Origin: a virus
IMG/VR virus record: IMGVR_UViG_3300027754_000326
Span: 1 to 29,409 of that record
Strand: one strand, 5' to 3'
DNA length: 29,409 bases
Position numbers and translations under genes: made by a program. A model generated the notes under the pieces. The model was given only the letters and a program-made list of their open reading frames with translations. It was not told the DNA's origin and searched no databases. Numbering within the stretch: position 1 is the first letter of the stretch; each line of letters begins with the position of its first letter. This document shows positions 14,797-22,971 of the stretch, one piece after another.

Positions 14797-15528
14797 TTAT
14801 TGAGTCCAGTTATTAACCAGTAAGGCTAAGTCCTGTGAGTTTACTGTGCCGTCTCCGTTAATGTCATGGGGATTAGGTTTAAAACTAGTAGATCCCCAGT
14901 CGGCTAGGAGTTCACCCATGTCTTGAGCTGTTATTAAACCATCATTATTAAAATCACCCTGTAAAGCAAGACCAACAGTTGTATTGGTTAAAGAACCAGT
15001 AACAATGTTTCCACCTACACAGCAACCATATACAATGCATTTTGCTGGGTATTGTGGATTAAGGGGTAGGTTGTCATATAGGATAACTTCTGATTGACCT
15101 AATCCAATTACTTTAAAGACAAACTTACACATCTGGGCTGGCTCTGTGGTTACAATCCATTGGTAACCTAGTACTCCATAGCAATAGAACATCCCATTAC
15201 CATCCTGTGGAGGAACTACTTCGTTACATAGGGTATAATCATTATTAGGAAAGGTAGAGTATCCAGCCATAACTCCAACATGAGATCCAATTAAGGATAC
15301 TCCTAGGAGTTGTAGTTTGGTATTGTCCCATCCAAAGGGTACATCAGCCACTACAAACCTCTGTGGGGCATTCTCAGCTGATACCATGAGCTGTACCTCA
15401 ATGATATCATCTAGTGCCACAGCCTGTTGTGGGGTTACTAGGGATAGGTTAAGCTTGGCTGTGGGGTCGTTTTGAGCCATAGCCATATTGGTCAGACATA
15501 CTAAAAAAAGACAAAATAAAAGTTTCAT
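14797..15528 (-). CDS. Secreted cohesin-like protein with dockerin type I repeat pair
   Basis: A 243-residue protein with a signal peptide at residues 1-18 (LLFCLFLVCLTNMAMA, cleavage likely before Gln19). About residues 25-185 form a beta-rich domain (LNLSLVTPQQAVALDDIIEV, then VPFGWDNTKLQLLGV) like cohesin-type sandwich domains, with seven Cys in the stretch from about 100 to 170. Residues 192-242 hold two Ca-binding loops, DFNNDGLITAQD (192-203) and DINGDGTVNSQD (222-233), each with the D-x-N-x-D-G-x-x-x-x-x-D pattern and followed by helices with LL.DWG and LV.NNW. This is the dockerin type I layout, in the style common in Planctomycetes. It follows fibre and accessory genes and is followed by a probable terminator. 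An exported, Ca-dependent binding protein is inferred; virion incorporation is unknown. Local base use is richer in G than the neighbours, hinting at acquisition. Confidence 0.8.
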   Translation of the reverse strand: MKLLFCLFLVCLTNMAMAQNDPTAKLNLSLVTPQQAVALDDIIEVQLMVSAENAPQRFVVADVPFGWDNTKLQLLGVSLIGSHVGVMAGYSTFPNNDYTLCNEVVPPQDGNGMFYCYGVLGYQWIVTTEPAQMCKFVFKVIGLGQSEVILYDNLPLNPQYPAKCIVYGCCVGGNIVTGSLTNTTVGLALQGDFNNDGLITAQDMGELLADWGSTSFKPNPHDINGDGTVNSQDLALLVNNWTQ

Positions 15529-15537
15529 ATAGTTCCT

Positions 15538-15939
15538 TTATAAATCTAAGATTTCTTCTTTTCTAGCTTCAGTTAGTAGATTAATACTAACTAAATAATC
15601 CATAGCTTGTATTGTTGTTGGGTTTGTTGTATTGATTTCTTGGGCAGCTTGACTTAATTGTAAAAAGTCTGCTACATTGACATCAGTAATAGCTTCTAAT
15701 CTAATTGCGGCTCGTTCTTCTGCTGTAAACCTTAATGTAAAGTCATAAGCTGTAAAAAGATATCTAAATGGATCATGGTGTGTAAATCTAGGTGAATTCA
15801 TTGGAGCATATATATCACCAATATCACAGATTTCAAACTCACCTAATGAAAGTAGTTCTGTTTCATAGGGCCAGACAAAACCCGATGGGGCTTCTATTAC
15901 GTTTACTACAGTAAAGTTAATGATTTCTGCGTATCTCAT
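15538..15939 (-). CDS. Probable fibre-associated protein, unrecognised
   Basis: A 133-residue acidic protein starting MRYAEIINFTVVNVIEAPSG, with a compact beta start, a GEFEICDIGDIYAPMN segment and a helical C-terminal half (LQLSQAAQEINTTNP, then NLLTEARKEEILDL). The opening, which resembles the start of fibre-assembly or fibre-accessory proteins, and the position directly after the Gly-rich fibre gene (8-base gap, GGAGAACC before the ATG) suggest a chaperone or cap for that fibre. No known domain is certain. Confidence 0.55.
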   Translation of the reverse strand: MRYAEIINFTVVNVIEAPSGFVWPYETELLSLGEFEICDIGDIYAPMNSPRFTHHDPFRYLFTAYDFTLRFTAEERAAIRLEAITDVNVADFLQLSQAAQEINTTNPTTIQAMDYLVSINLLTEARKEEILDL

Positions 15940-15947
15940 GGTTCTCC

Positions 15948-18392
15948 TTAAGTAAAATAAATTATTGCATACCCTACGCCACCTACGCCACCTGCTCCAC
16001 CACCTGTAAATCCTGCTCCTCCACCCCCTGCTCCTGACCCATTAAGACCTGCTCCCCCTACGCCACCTACGCCAGTGGCGTGTGAAGCACCTCCTCCTCC
16101 TCCTGGCCTACCCCAATCATGGATATTTCCTCTAGTATTGGTAGCTGCTCCTCCTACGCCTCCTGGGGCTACACCACCAGAGATATTGGCATCAGCAAAC
16201 GGATACATACCAAAAGATGCACCACCGTTAGTTGCAACATTGCTTGTATTAATTCCTCCACCAGAACCACCACCATATGGAGACATAGATAAACCTACAG
16301 CAATAGAAGATGTTTGTCCACCAAGGGAACCAGCACTGACTGAACCTGAGCCACCTGTGCCTCCAATATAACCTTGTGTTGCTCCAGTACCTCCTGTAGT
16401 TGTTGTTCCAGTAGCAGTACCTGCTCCACCTATACCACCAGCACCCCAGCAAAGTCTAGTTGCAGCTACTCCATTATAGGTAGCTGTAACAGTTGATGTT
16501 CCTCCGTTACCACCAGTTCCTGCTAAACCAGATGAGGATACAGGACCAGCACCAGATAAACCTCCAGCACCAGCAGTAAATGTCAATGTTCCTGTTATAT
16601 CAGCTACAGCATATTTTAATATATTTACAGAACCCCCTCCTCCTCCTGCACCACCACATCTATTCTGTCCGTTACTATTCCATGAACCACCACCTCCACC
16701 ACCGCCTCCACCACCACAAACTATTGTTATAAAGGTAGCACCTGCGGGTATTGTTATACCAGAAGTAGTGGTAGCATAGAATGCTCTAGTTGGGGTAAAT
16801 CCACTAGATATGGTTGCTGGAACCCAAGCTGTATTATTCCATTGAATAACTTGATTTAAAGTAGCACCTGTTTGTGTAAGATCACTGAGGGCATGAGTAT
16901 GGCTAGTAGGAGTCCTTGAATTAGATAATCTTGAATCATCTGCTCTTACTACTTGAGTTGCATTACTAACACCTGAAGTAACAAAATCTACAGCAAATGT
17001 TCTATTGGCAGATAGATCTCCACCACCTGTTAAACCTAGTCCTGCTGTTAAAGCTAAAGTGTCTGGAACAGGGGATGTAGCTATGGTAGCTAATTCACCA
17101 AGAGCGGATAGTTTAAGACCGTTGCCAATAGTAATGTGTTGACCTACTCCAGTTCCTCCTGTATTCCATCTACCAAGTAATCTCATTTGTGGTATAGATG
17201 TTATATCTGCTATTACATGAGTATGGGTAGCAGCGGCTATACCAGCTGATGATAGTGATCTATTGACCCACTCTGTTGTGTTCCATTGTAGTACATCGTT
17301 ATTAGCAAGGGAAGTTAATGCTGTATTAATCAATACTGAGCTAGGTAATCCTACAGTAATAACAGATCCAACTGTAGTTACTTCAACTTCACCAGCAGTA
17401 CCTACTACTGTAGTTCCTGTTGGTAAGACTCCTGAATCTTTAAGTCGTATACCAAAAAAATCAAGTTTAAAGTCAAGGTCAGATGGAGTACTACTATTTA
17501 AATTTTCAAATCTAATTCCAGTATTTAAAAATCCTGTAGGAACATTTGTTGAAATTACAACTTCAGTTCCACCATTAATAGTAAAGCCAACACTTGTTGC
17601 AGTTTTCTTTTGAATTTTAATGGTGTACCATGTATTATTTGCTATTGCAGTCGTTGTTCCAGTAGTAGTTGTCCCGTTATTTACAGTTGGGGTCCATACT
17701 CCACCGCGTGTACCTACTATAAATATACCTTGTGAAGGTGAATCTGGATTGTCAAATAAACCTAATTTAATATTGTATCCATCAGTCGGACTAGCCGTTG
17801 GAGTTTTTATAGTAAAGTAAACAGTATTAAAATCAGTAAAAATAAACGAATCAATTCCAGGTGAGTTGGTCATTGACATATAACCATACCCATATCCAGA
17901 AAGTAATCTAACAAGAACAATTCCTAAGTGTCCTGTTTCTGAATCATTTTCAAGTATATTTAAACTACTAGGAACTAAAGTATTACTACTTGTTGTTCTA
18001 GGTCCTGAAGAGTATGAGTAAGGACTTAATGTACCAGATTCATTGCCATTACTTTGAGCAATAAAATTATCCCATATAATAATGGGTTGATCTGGATCAC
18101 TTGGATCTATACCTCCTCCACCACCACCTACTGGATTGTTTTCTAAATCTTGAATTCTAGCTTCCCAAGAAGTTATATTGGTTACGTCTAGTTGTTGGTT
18201 TAAAAGAATAGTAGTTGAGTCAGTCTGAGTAGATACATTACCTAGGGTATTACCAATAGTAGCGAGATTTTGTGTTGTTTGTTCAACAAAGGTATTAAGG
18301 TTAACTATAGTACTATTGTCAGTAGCACTTGTTGTACCTTGTAATTTTCGATCTTCACGACGTGCATGAGCTGATTGTTTGCGATCTGTCAT
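15948..18392 (-). CDS. Large Gly-rich tail fibre/adhesin with lectin-like domain
   Basis: An 814-residue modular protein. Residues 1-95: charged N-terminus (RKQSAHARREDRKLQG) and Thr/Asn/Gln-rich coiled-coil-like part ending in a poly-Gly linker. About 100-320: a probable concanavalin-A-like jelly roll (YFTIKTPTASPTDGYNIKLG, NNTWYTIKIQKKTATSVGFT, FKLDFFGIRLKDSG). About 330-560: fibre repeats (LANNDVLQWNTTEWVNR, VIQWNNTAWVPA) and two His motifs of fibre type (ATHTHVIADIT, SHTHALSDLT). About 575-814: a Gly-rich domain opening with TSGITIPAGATFITIVCGG, then many GGxGG segments, like Gly-rich tip domains of other phage adhesins. It likely trimerises and binds the host. It overlaps the preceding 48-aa gene as ATGA. 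Confidence 0.8.
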   Translation of the reverse strand: MTDRKQSAHARREDRKLQGTTSATDNSTIVNLNTFVEQTTQNLATIGNTLGNVSTQTDSTTILLNQQLDVTNITSWEARIQDLENNPVGGGGGGIDPSDPDQPIIIWDNFIAQSNGNESGTLSPYSYSSGPRTTSSNTLVPSSLNILENDSETGHLGIVLVRLLSGYGYGYMSMTNSPGIDSFIFTDFNTVYFTIKTPTASPTDGYNIKLGLFDNPDSPSQGIFIVGTRGGVWTPTVNNGTTTTGTTTAIANNTWYTIKIQKKTATSVGFTINGGTEVVISTNVPTGFLNTGIRFENLNSSTPSDLDFKLDFFGIRLKDSGVLPTGTTVVGTAGEVEVTTVGSVITVGLPSSVLINTALTSLANNDVLQWNTTEWVNRSLSSAGIAAATHTHVIADITSIPQMRLLGRWNTGGTGVGQHITIGNGLKLSALGELATIATSPVPDTLALTAGLGLTGGGDLSANRTFAVDFVTSGVSNATQVVRADDSRLSNSRTPTSHTHALSDLTQTGATLNQVIQWNNTAWVPATISSGFTPTRAFYATTTSGITIPAGATFITIVCGGGGGGGGGGSWNSNGQNRCGGAGGGGGSVNILKYAVADITGTLTFTAGAGGLSGAGPVSSSGLAGTGGNGGTSTVTATYNGVAATRLCWGAGGIGGAGTATGTTTTGGTGATQGYIGGTGGSGSVSAGSLGGQTSSIAVGLSMSPYGGGSGGGINTSNVATNGGASFGMYPFADANISGGVAPGGVGGAATNTRGNIHDWGRPGGGGGASHATGVGGVGGAGLNGSGAGGGGAGFTGGGAGGVGGVGYAIIYFT

Positions 18393-18535
18393 TTACACTT
18401 CCTATTAGCACTTAGTTTATTATCTGCAGAGTCGCAGTTATGCCGTGCTTTGAAAGATTTGCAAGCTTCCGTACTATAGTTGTTACCATAACCTGTAGCT
18501 CCAAAGTGAATGATTTTTTCTTGTCCATTAGCCAT
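18389..18535 (-). CDS. Small Cys/Arg-rich phage protein, 48 aa
   Basis: A 48-codon frame starting MANGQEKIIHFGATGYGNN, with a basic second half (CKSFKARHNCDSADNKLS, ending RKCK). Small proteins with a SFRARHxCD-type core are widespread in aquatic phages, often near head genes; the function is not known to me. It overlaps the portal gene by 8 bases and the Gly-rich fibre by 4 (ATGA), which strongly supports translation. The Cys/His spacing might bind metal, but this is a guess. Confidence 0.7.
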   Translation of the reverse strand: MANGQEKIIHFGATGYGNNYSTEACKSFKARHNCDSADNKLSANRKCK

Positions 18536-20138
18536 TAGGCATACCTCCTTGACCCATTAGTTGCATAGCTTGTTGTGCCATTTCAGGTGGAATATTTTGA
18601 CCACCTGTCGCTTGTAGATCTGCTTGAGCGGCACCACTCATAGCATTAGCAGAACCCTGTGCAAACATCTTTTGCATTTCCATCTGCTGTTGTTGTTGAG
18701 CTAGTTTCTGCTTTTCTTCTGCAATTTCTTCTGCACTACGTACCCAATTGTTTGCATCAAATCCCATAGATGTAATTAAGGCTCTAGCATATGCTTCCCA
18801 TTTAAAACTAGAAGCAGCTTCTGGAGGAAGATTGCGAACCATTTCACCCATCTGCAGTAACTTAGTAATATCAGATTCTCTAGATAGAGATTGTAAACCA
18901 GTTAAGATTTCAATATTAAGAATACCATTATTCTCATCAAATTGTTCTTTCATTCTTTGATCAACTTCATTATTTTCAATCATTAGATAGATTGTTCTAC
19001 GAATAATTGGAATCATAAAGTCTCTAGCAATAGACGAGAATGTACCACCTAAGATTGTTTCTAGTTCATTACCTACGGCTCTAACAGCAGTAGCAGTAAC
19101 TCTGTCACCTGTAGGCATGGCTGAGGTCTGTAGTAAGAATCCTTGACCTACCTCTTTACGCATTGCATCTACAGCCGCAGCACACGCTTGTAGCTGAGGG
19201 TTAATAGTGTCTCCTGGGGTAATGACAAAGATATCTTGTTTTCTTGCACCAACCCATTGGCCGTTTTGTGCTATAGAAAGATCATCAATTTCAGAGATAC
19301 CAGCTGGATCTACACCCATAAAGAATGTAGAAGCTGCTGCCATACCTTGAATCATAGCACGACTATATGATTCTAAGGTTCTAATATCTGAATAGATATC
19401 TTCTACATGGCTTCGACCATAGTCTTCACCAGCAACACTAGCCCAACGAAGGATAATATAAGGAAGAACAGTATAGTATCCCGTATCAATGATCGTTCCG
19501 TCAAGTTCTTTTTCAACTTGCCACGATAAGTCTTGACTTTGCGAGACTCGGATATATACCGTTTTATAACCAGTTTGTTTTTCTTCACCCGAAAGGAAGT
19601 CATACGCACTTGCAGCCTCCTCGTTACTAGGAGAAATGTATTCAAGATAAATAAATTCTTTAATAGAGCCATTTACATCTCGACGAACAACAAATTGATC
19701 TAATCGAATAACACGGAAAGAAAAATCATTTTCCATTACAATTAATACATCGCCAATAACAACTAAGTGTTGAATAGCTAAGTAAGATATCTCTCGCAGG
19801 TTATTAGAAATAAGTTTTTTATATACTTGAAAAGATAGTTTACTTAAGTACTCACCCACTTCGGCTTCTGGTTCTCTACCATTACGAAGACCAAATGTAA
19901 AAAAGGGAGTATCATTTAATGGAATTAAAACACTAAGAATTTTACTAGCAAGAGATGTAACACCTCTTGATTGTACAGATGAATAAGTCTGAACAAGATT
20001 ATCCTCTCCAGATAGAGATTGAAACGGTAATAGAGTTGGTACAGTTAATGCAGAACAAGCTCGGGATTTATTTAATTTTGATTCGCGTTTTGCATTTAGA
20101 GTAAACCATCTATCCTTAATAGTCTTTTCAGCTTTCAT
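18528..20138 (-). CDS. Portal protein / head-tail connector (T7 gp8-like)
   Basis: A 536-residue protein, the same length as T7 gp8. It forms the dodecameric ring through which DNA is packaged and ejected. Typical features: basic N-terminus (TIKDRWFTLNAKRESKLN), SRGVTSLASKILSVLIPLND, the wing region with GEDYGRSHVEDIYSDIRTL, a channel-like SAMPTGDRVTATAVRAVGNE, and a long helical C-terminus with EEIAEEKQKLAQQQQQ and a Met/Gln/Gly-rich tail. Start has AAGGAGAGAAT. It follows the Gln-rich 133-aa gene and begins the structural module, as in T7. Confidence 0.92.
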   Translation of the reverse strand: MKAEKTIKDRWFTLNAKRESKLNKSRACSALTVPTLLPFQSLSGEDNLVQTYSSVQSRGVTSLASKILSVLIPLNDTPFFTFGLRNGREPEAEVGEYLSKLSFQVYKKLISNNLREISYLAIQHLVVIGDVLIVMENDFSFRVIRLDQFVVRRDVNGSIKEFIYLEYISPSNEEAASAYDFLSGEEKQTGYKTVYIRVSQSQDLSWQVEKELDGTIIDTGYYTVLPYIILRWASVAGEDYGRSHVEDIYSDIRTLESYSRAMIQGMAAASTFFMGVDPAGISEIDDLSIAQNGQWVGARKQDIFVITPGDTINPQLQACAAAVDAMRKEVGQGFLLQTSAMPTGDRVTATAVRAVGNELETILGGTFSSIARDFMIPIIRRTIYLMIENNEVDQRMKEQFDENNGILNIEILTGLQSLSRESDITKLLQMGEMVRNLPPEAASSFKWEAYARALITSMGFDANNWVRSAEEIAEEKQKLAQQQQQMEMQKMFAQGSANAMSGAAQADLQATGGQNIPPEMAQQAMQLMGQGGMPNG

Positions 20139-20147
20139 ATTCTCTCC

Positions 20148-20549
20148 TTATATTGGACGACTAATACTTTCATATCCTGGTCGTTCGATTGTTGGCATTG
20201 CTAGGTTAAAACCACCACCAAAGTCATTAGACTCTGACTTTGATTGACCAGTCATTTCACTAACAAGTGCTGTTTCTTGTTGTTGTTGTTTCTTATATCT
20301 TTCTTCTTTAGCGGCTGCTGCTGTTTGTCTATTTAGATATTCTAAATTACGTTGACGATCAGACTCAGCACGAAAGCGAGATTCAGCATCAATTTGGTAT
20401 TGTTGTTGCATAGCCATTTGTCTACCCATCATTTCTTCTTGTTGACGCATTTGTCCAGCAACATCAATGTTTCCGCCACCACCGCCACCTTTATATTTCT
20501 TTATTTCAGGTAATTGTTTTAGTTCAGACATCATTAAAAAATTAGGCAT
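20148..20549 (-). CDS. Gln/Met-rich protein upstream of portal (positional analogue of T7 gp7.3)
   Basis: A 133-residue protein with a start MPNFLMMSELKQLPEIKKY, a run of six Gly, a Met/Gln/Arg-rich helical centre (QQEEMMGRQMAMQQQYQ, ERYKKQQQQE), and a C-terminal SESNDFGGGFNLAMP. The ATG at 20549 has AAAGGAGAAAC upstream and is preferred over the longer frame start at 20576. The position directly before the portal gene and a low-complexity, Gly-patterned tail recall T7 gp7.3, a small tail/head assembly protein. That equivalence is inference; no domain is recognised. Confidence 0.6.
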   Translation of the reverse strand: MPNFLMMSELKQLPEIKKYKGGGGGGNIDVAGQMRQQEEMMGRQMAMQQQYQIDAESRFRAESDRQRNLEYLNRQTAAAAKEERYKKQQQQETALVSEMTGQSKSESNDFGGGFNLAMPTIERPGYESISRPI

Positions 20550-20724
20550 AACCGTTTCTCCTTTCCTGTTGTTCAAATAAAGTACGTAATTTTGAGATAA
20601 CTTCTAATTGACCAGCTTTAAATCCCCTCTCGTAATCCTTTAATTTTAAGTCGCTTGGTTGCAGGGATATCGCCTTCTCCAGATACTGAATCAGGTCCTT
20701 GTTTATGTTCAACTGTTCTTTCAT
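20542..20724 (-). CDS. Small helical protein, 60 aa, unknown
   Basis: A 60-residue helical protein: MKEQLNINKDLIQYLEKAI, then YERGFKAGQLEVISKLRTL and an Arg-rich end. The GFKAGQLEVISKL stretch looks like natural protein rather than noise. It overlaps the Gln-rich gene by 8 bases and the 71-aa frame by 107 bases. GAGAGATCAA lies before the ATG, a weak site. The function is unknown. Confidence 0.55.
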   Translation of the reverse strand: MKEQLNINKDLIQYLEKAISLQPSDLKLKDYERGFKAGQLEVISKLRTLFEQQERRNGYA

Positions 20725-20833
20725 TTGATCTCTCTAGTAATAAACCATTTATGTAACTAAGACACAACGAAAGGTCAGGGTCCCTAATGGACCCTGCCTT
20801 CCACTTCTTCAATAAAATTTCAAGCTTGTTCAT
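20618..20833 (-). CDS. Small protein, 71 aa, unknown
   Basis: The first about 43 residues (MNKLEILLKKWKAGSIRDPD, then LCLSYINGLLLERSN) look like a normal helical protein. The last 28 residues (EGDIPATKRLKIKGLREG) lie in the region shared with the 60-aa frame and look less natural. It overlaps the 75-aa gene by 14 bases and has only a poor ribosome binding site, so coupled translation is likely. A strong hairpin lies inside the frame. One reading is two overlapping genes; another is a single older gene split by a frame change. Confidence 0.45.
   Translation of the reverse strand: MNKLEILLKKWKAGSIRDPDLSLCLSYINGLLLERSNERTVEHKQGPDSVSGEGDIPATKRLKIKGLREGI
20776..20796. other. Perfect 8-bp GC-rich hairpin
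   Basis: Plus-strand CAGGGTCC (20776-20783) and GGACCCTG (20789-20796) flank a 5-base loop. It lies inside the 71-aa frame, near the border of the nucleotide-metabolism and structural modules. It has no following T run on either side, so an RNase processing site or attenuator is more likely than an intrinsic terminator. It may be coding coincidence. Confidence 0.5.
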
Positions 20834-21047
20834 TTGTTTTTACCATTATATTAAGATGAAAGTCCTTTTTATTAGGACTTATTTTATTCTCTACTAATTG
20901 TTCTTGGAGGTTATCCAAGAAAATGTGCACCATTTTCATGTTATTGAAACCAACATCTAATTGACAATTGGTTAGTTTTGCTAATTTAATAGTTTCGGCT
21001 AACGCCATGTCCATATCATACTCTGTTTCAACATACATCTGAGACAT
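20820..21047 (-). CDS. Small protein, 75 aa, unknown
   Basis: A 75-residue acidic, alpha/beta-looking protein: MSQMYVETEYDMDMALAET, later MKMVHIFLDNLQEQLVENK. No known motif. The start has AAGGAGTACACT and comes 10 bases after the reductase stop, so it is made with the reductase. The function is unknown. Confidence 0.6.
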   Translation of the reverse strand: MSQMYVETEYDMDMALAETIKLAKLTNCQLDVGFNNMKMVHIFLDNLQEQLVENKISPNKKDFHLNIMVKTNEQA

Positions 21048-21057
21048 AGTGTACTCC

Positions 21058-22971
21058 TTAACTTACCTCACAACCACCTGCTGTACAAGCAAGGGCGCGA
21101 GCATTTGTGGTGCCATCCTCTAACTCATATAGTGAGAGAAGACTAAAATCAACGCTGGTTGGCATAGTACTCTGCATTTTATCATACTGTTCTTCAGTAA
21201 TCATTTCAAAGGGTGCTTGCTGATATACATGGTTATCCCTCGGTAAGAAAGAAATACCAGAAATTGCTTCCCAATGTTTCCATACCCAATCCCCAATAGC
21301 TAGGAAATCAGAGTCACTGTAATTCACAGTAATGCTTGGCTTGTGATCACAGTACCAAAGTTGATATGCTAACCACAAATTAAGATGACCAAGAGCATTG
21401 ATCTGAGACTCTGTAACACCAAAGTCTGCCTTAATAGGGAAAGAGAATATTGTAGTTTGTTCTGCTTTCATTACACAATCTTCATTAGGAACTCCTGAAT
21501 CAATCATGAATCTTGCCATTGGTGAGTTCTTAGCCATGCGTATACGTCGGATATAGAACTTACTAAATCTTGGATGTAATCCAGAAGCAGTACCAGCAAC
21601 ACAGCTAGTAGTACCTTCAGGTTTAATACAGGTAATAGATACAGAGGGATTAATTCCAATATAATTAGCCCATTCCTCATTAGTTTTATGGGAAACAAAT
21701 TTCAAGACTCCTAGTAATTTCTGTAGTTCTTCTGGACCATCACCACCATTGGTTAGGTTGTTGTCAAAGATACCAGTCATACTAACGCCAAGTAATCTTT
21801 CCTCTTCACAATTATCTTTGAAAGAGGAATCATTATTGGACTCAAAATACGAGAAATTGGTAAGCGCACTCTGTAACGTTCCCAGAATAGTCGCCAACCT
21901 AATCTTATTAATGAGCTGGGGGGCCTGGTCTTCAGGCCGTACAGCAATCGTGGACAAATTACAGAATTGATTTGGTCGTAGGATGATTTCAGAACAGGGA
22001 TTAGTCCCAAATTCATACTCTTCCTTTCTACCAGCACGTTTTGCAATAAGACGCATTGCTTCTCTATTACAAATACCACGTTCACCTGATCGTGAGTTGT
22101 ATAGAGATGACCATTCCCGCATAAAGGAACCCATGTCTGGCTTTGTTTCGTATACAACAGAGTTGTTTGCAAGAGCACGATGTCCATTCCTTTCCCACCA
22201 AGGTCCACTCTTGGCATGAGCCATTTCATAATCAGATAGATCAGATAGACTGATTAAGGCAGAGCGCCTAACCCCACCAGAGACAATAGAATCTGCAATT
22301 TGACATACAAGGTCATGTACTTCTAGTGGTTTAAGCTTACGTCCACGGGCCGCATTAAAGATGTTAGCCGTGAACTTGATTAATCTAATAAAGGGTTCTG
22401 GACCAGATGCTCGACCACCAAAGGTCTTTAGCCTAGCCCCAGCTGGGCGAATATTTGAACAATCCATTTCATAATGTTTACCTGCATATAAAGCATTAAC
22501 AAACTCAACATAAGCACCAGCCCACCCCTCTCGGGAATCAGCTACCCTATAAACTAAACCTTTAGTAAAGGATTCAGGAATAAGAGGAAGGTTATTAACA
22601 TTCTCTTTTTCAACTGAGAACCCAACACCCGTACCACACGCTAGTGCATACAGGATATTACCTAGGTCTTGAGTAGTATTAATGGCAATATAACAACAAT
22701 TATAAGCTGCTACATCATCTTTGTCAAGGGCAGGACCTGCCGTCATTAGGGTTCTCATGGAACCAAAGACTTCTCGGTCTTTCATCATCTTACGAGCAAG
22801 ATCAATATCTCCCATTTTTTCAGCAGGAAGCTTAGTTTTAAGATCTAAACGATTAATAAGATAATCAAAGTAACGATCTACGGCTTCCTCCCATGTTTCT
22901 CTACGGCTTTGTTCTGGTAACCAACGGCAATACTTATCTACTGCGACAAAATCTTCAAATACTTTGCTCAT
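21058..22971 (-). CDS. Adenosylcobalamin-dependent ribonucleoside-triphosphate reductase (class II, monomeric type)
   Basis: A 637-residue enzyme that reduces ribonucleotides to deoxyribonucleotides for phage DNA synthesis, with coenzyme B12 as radical source. Diagnostic residues: a Cys pair NCCYIAI (92-93), of which one equals the first redox Cys; NPCSEIILRPNQFC with Cys326, Glu328 and Cys337, in the same C-x-E-x8-C spacing as Cys408/Glu410/Cys419 of the Lactobacillus enzyme; and a C-terminal CTAGGC pair (629, 634), the shuttle Cys in the expected C-x4-C spacing. SDSIVSGGVRRSALISLSD and IRPAGARLKTFGGRASGPEP are family signatures. No separate small subunit is seen. It overlaps the exonuclease by 17 bases. 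The phage presumably relies on host-derived B12. Confidence 0.93.
   Translation of the reverse strand: MSKVFEDFVAVDKYCRWLPEQSRRETWEEAVDRYFDYLINRLDLKTKLPAEKMGDIDLARKMMKDREVFGSMRTLMTAGPALDKDDVAAYNCCYIAINTTQDLGNILYALACGTGVGFSVEKENVNNLPLIPESFTKGLVYRVADSREGWAGAYVEFVNALYAGKHYEMDCSNIRPAGARLKTFGGRASGPEPFIRLIKFTANIFNAARGRKLKPLEVHDLVCQIADSIVSGGVRRSALISLSDLSDYEMAHAKSGPWWERNGHRALANNSVVYETKPDMGSFMREWSSLYNSRSGERGICNREAMRLIAKRAGRKEEYEFGTNPCSEIILRPNQFCNLSTIAVRPEDQAPQLINKIRLATILGTLQSALTNFSYFESNNDSSFKDNCEEERLLGVSMTGIFDNNLTNGGDGPEELQKLLGVLKFVSHKTNEEWANYIGINPSVSITCIKPEGTTSCVAGTASGLHPRFSKFYIRRIRMAKNSPMARFMIDSGVPNEDCVMKAEQTTIFSFPIKADFGVTESQINALGHLNLWLAYQLWYCDHKPSITVNYSDSDFLAIGDWVWKHWEAISGISFLPRDNHVYQQAPFEMITEEQYDKMQSTMPTSVDFSLLSLYELEDGTTNARALACTAGGCEVS

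Noticed and set aside
15960-16740. C-rich repetitive plus-strand stretch that looks like a tandem repeat or CRISPR-like array
   Set aside because: It is codon-level repetition from poly-Gly coding in the fibre tip; units are irregular and have no spacers.
17263-17613. Plus-strand open frame of 116 codons
   Set aside because: Antisense of the Gly-rich fibre; Thr/Val/Pro low complexity and no start signal. All other plus-strand frames have the same character.
21777-22229. Minus-strand open frame of 150 codons inside the reductase
   Set aside because: Alternative frame of a gene with intact catalytic motifs; no ribosome binding site.
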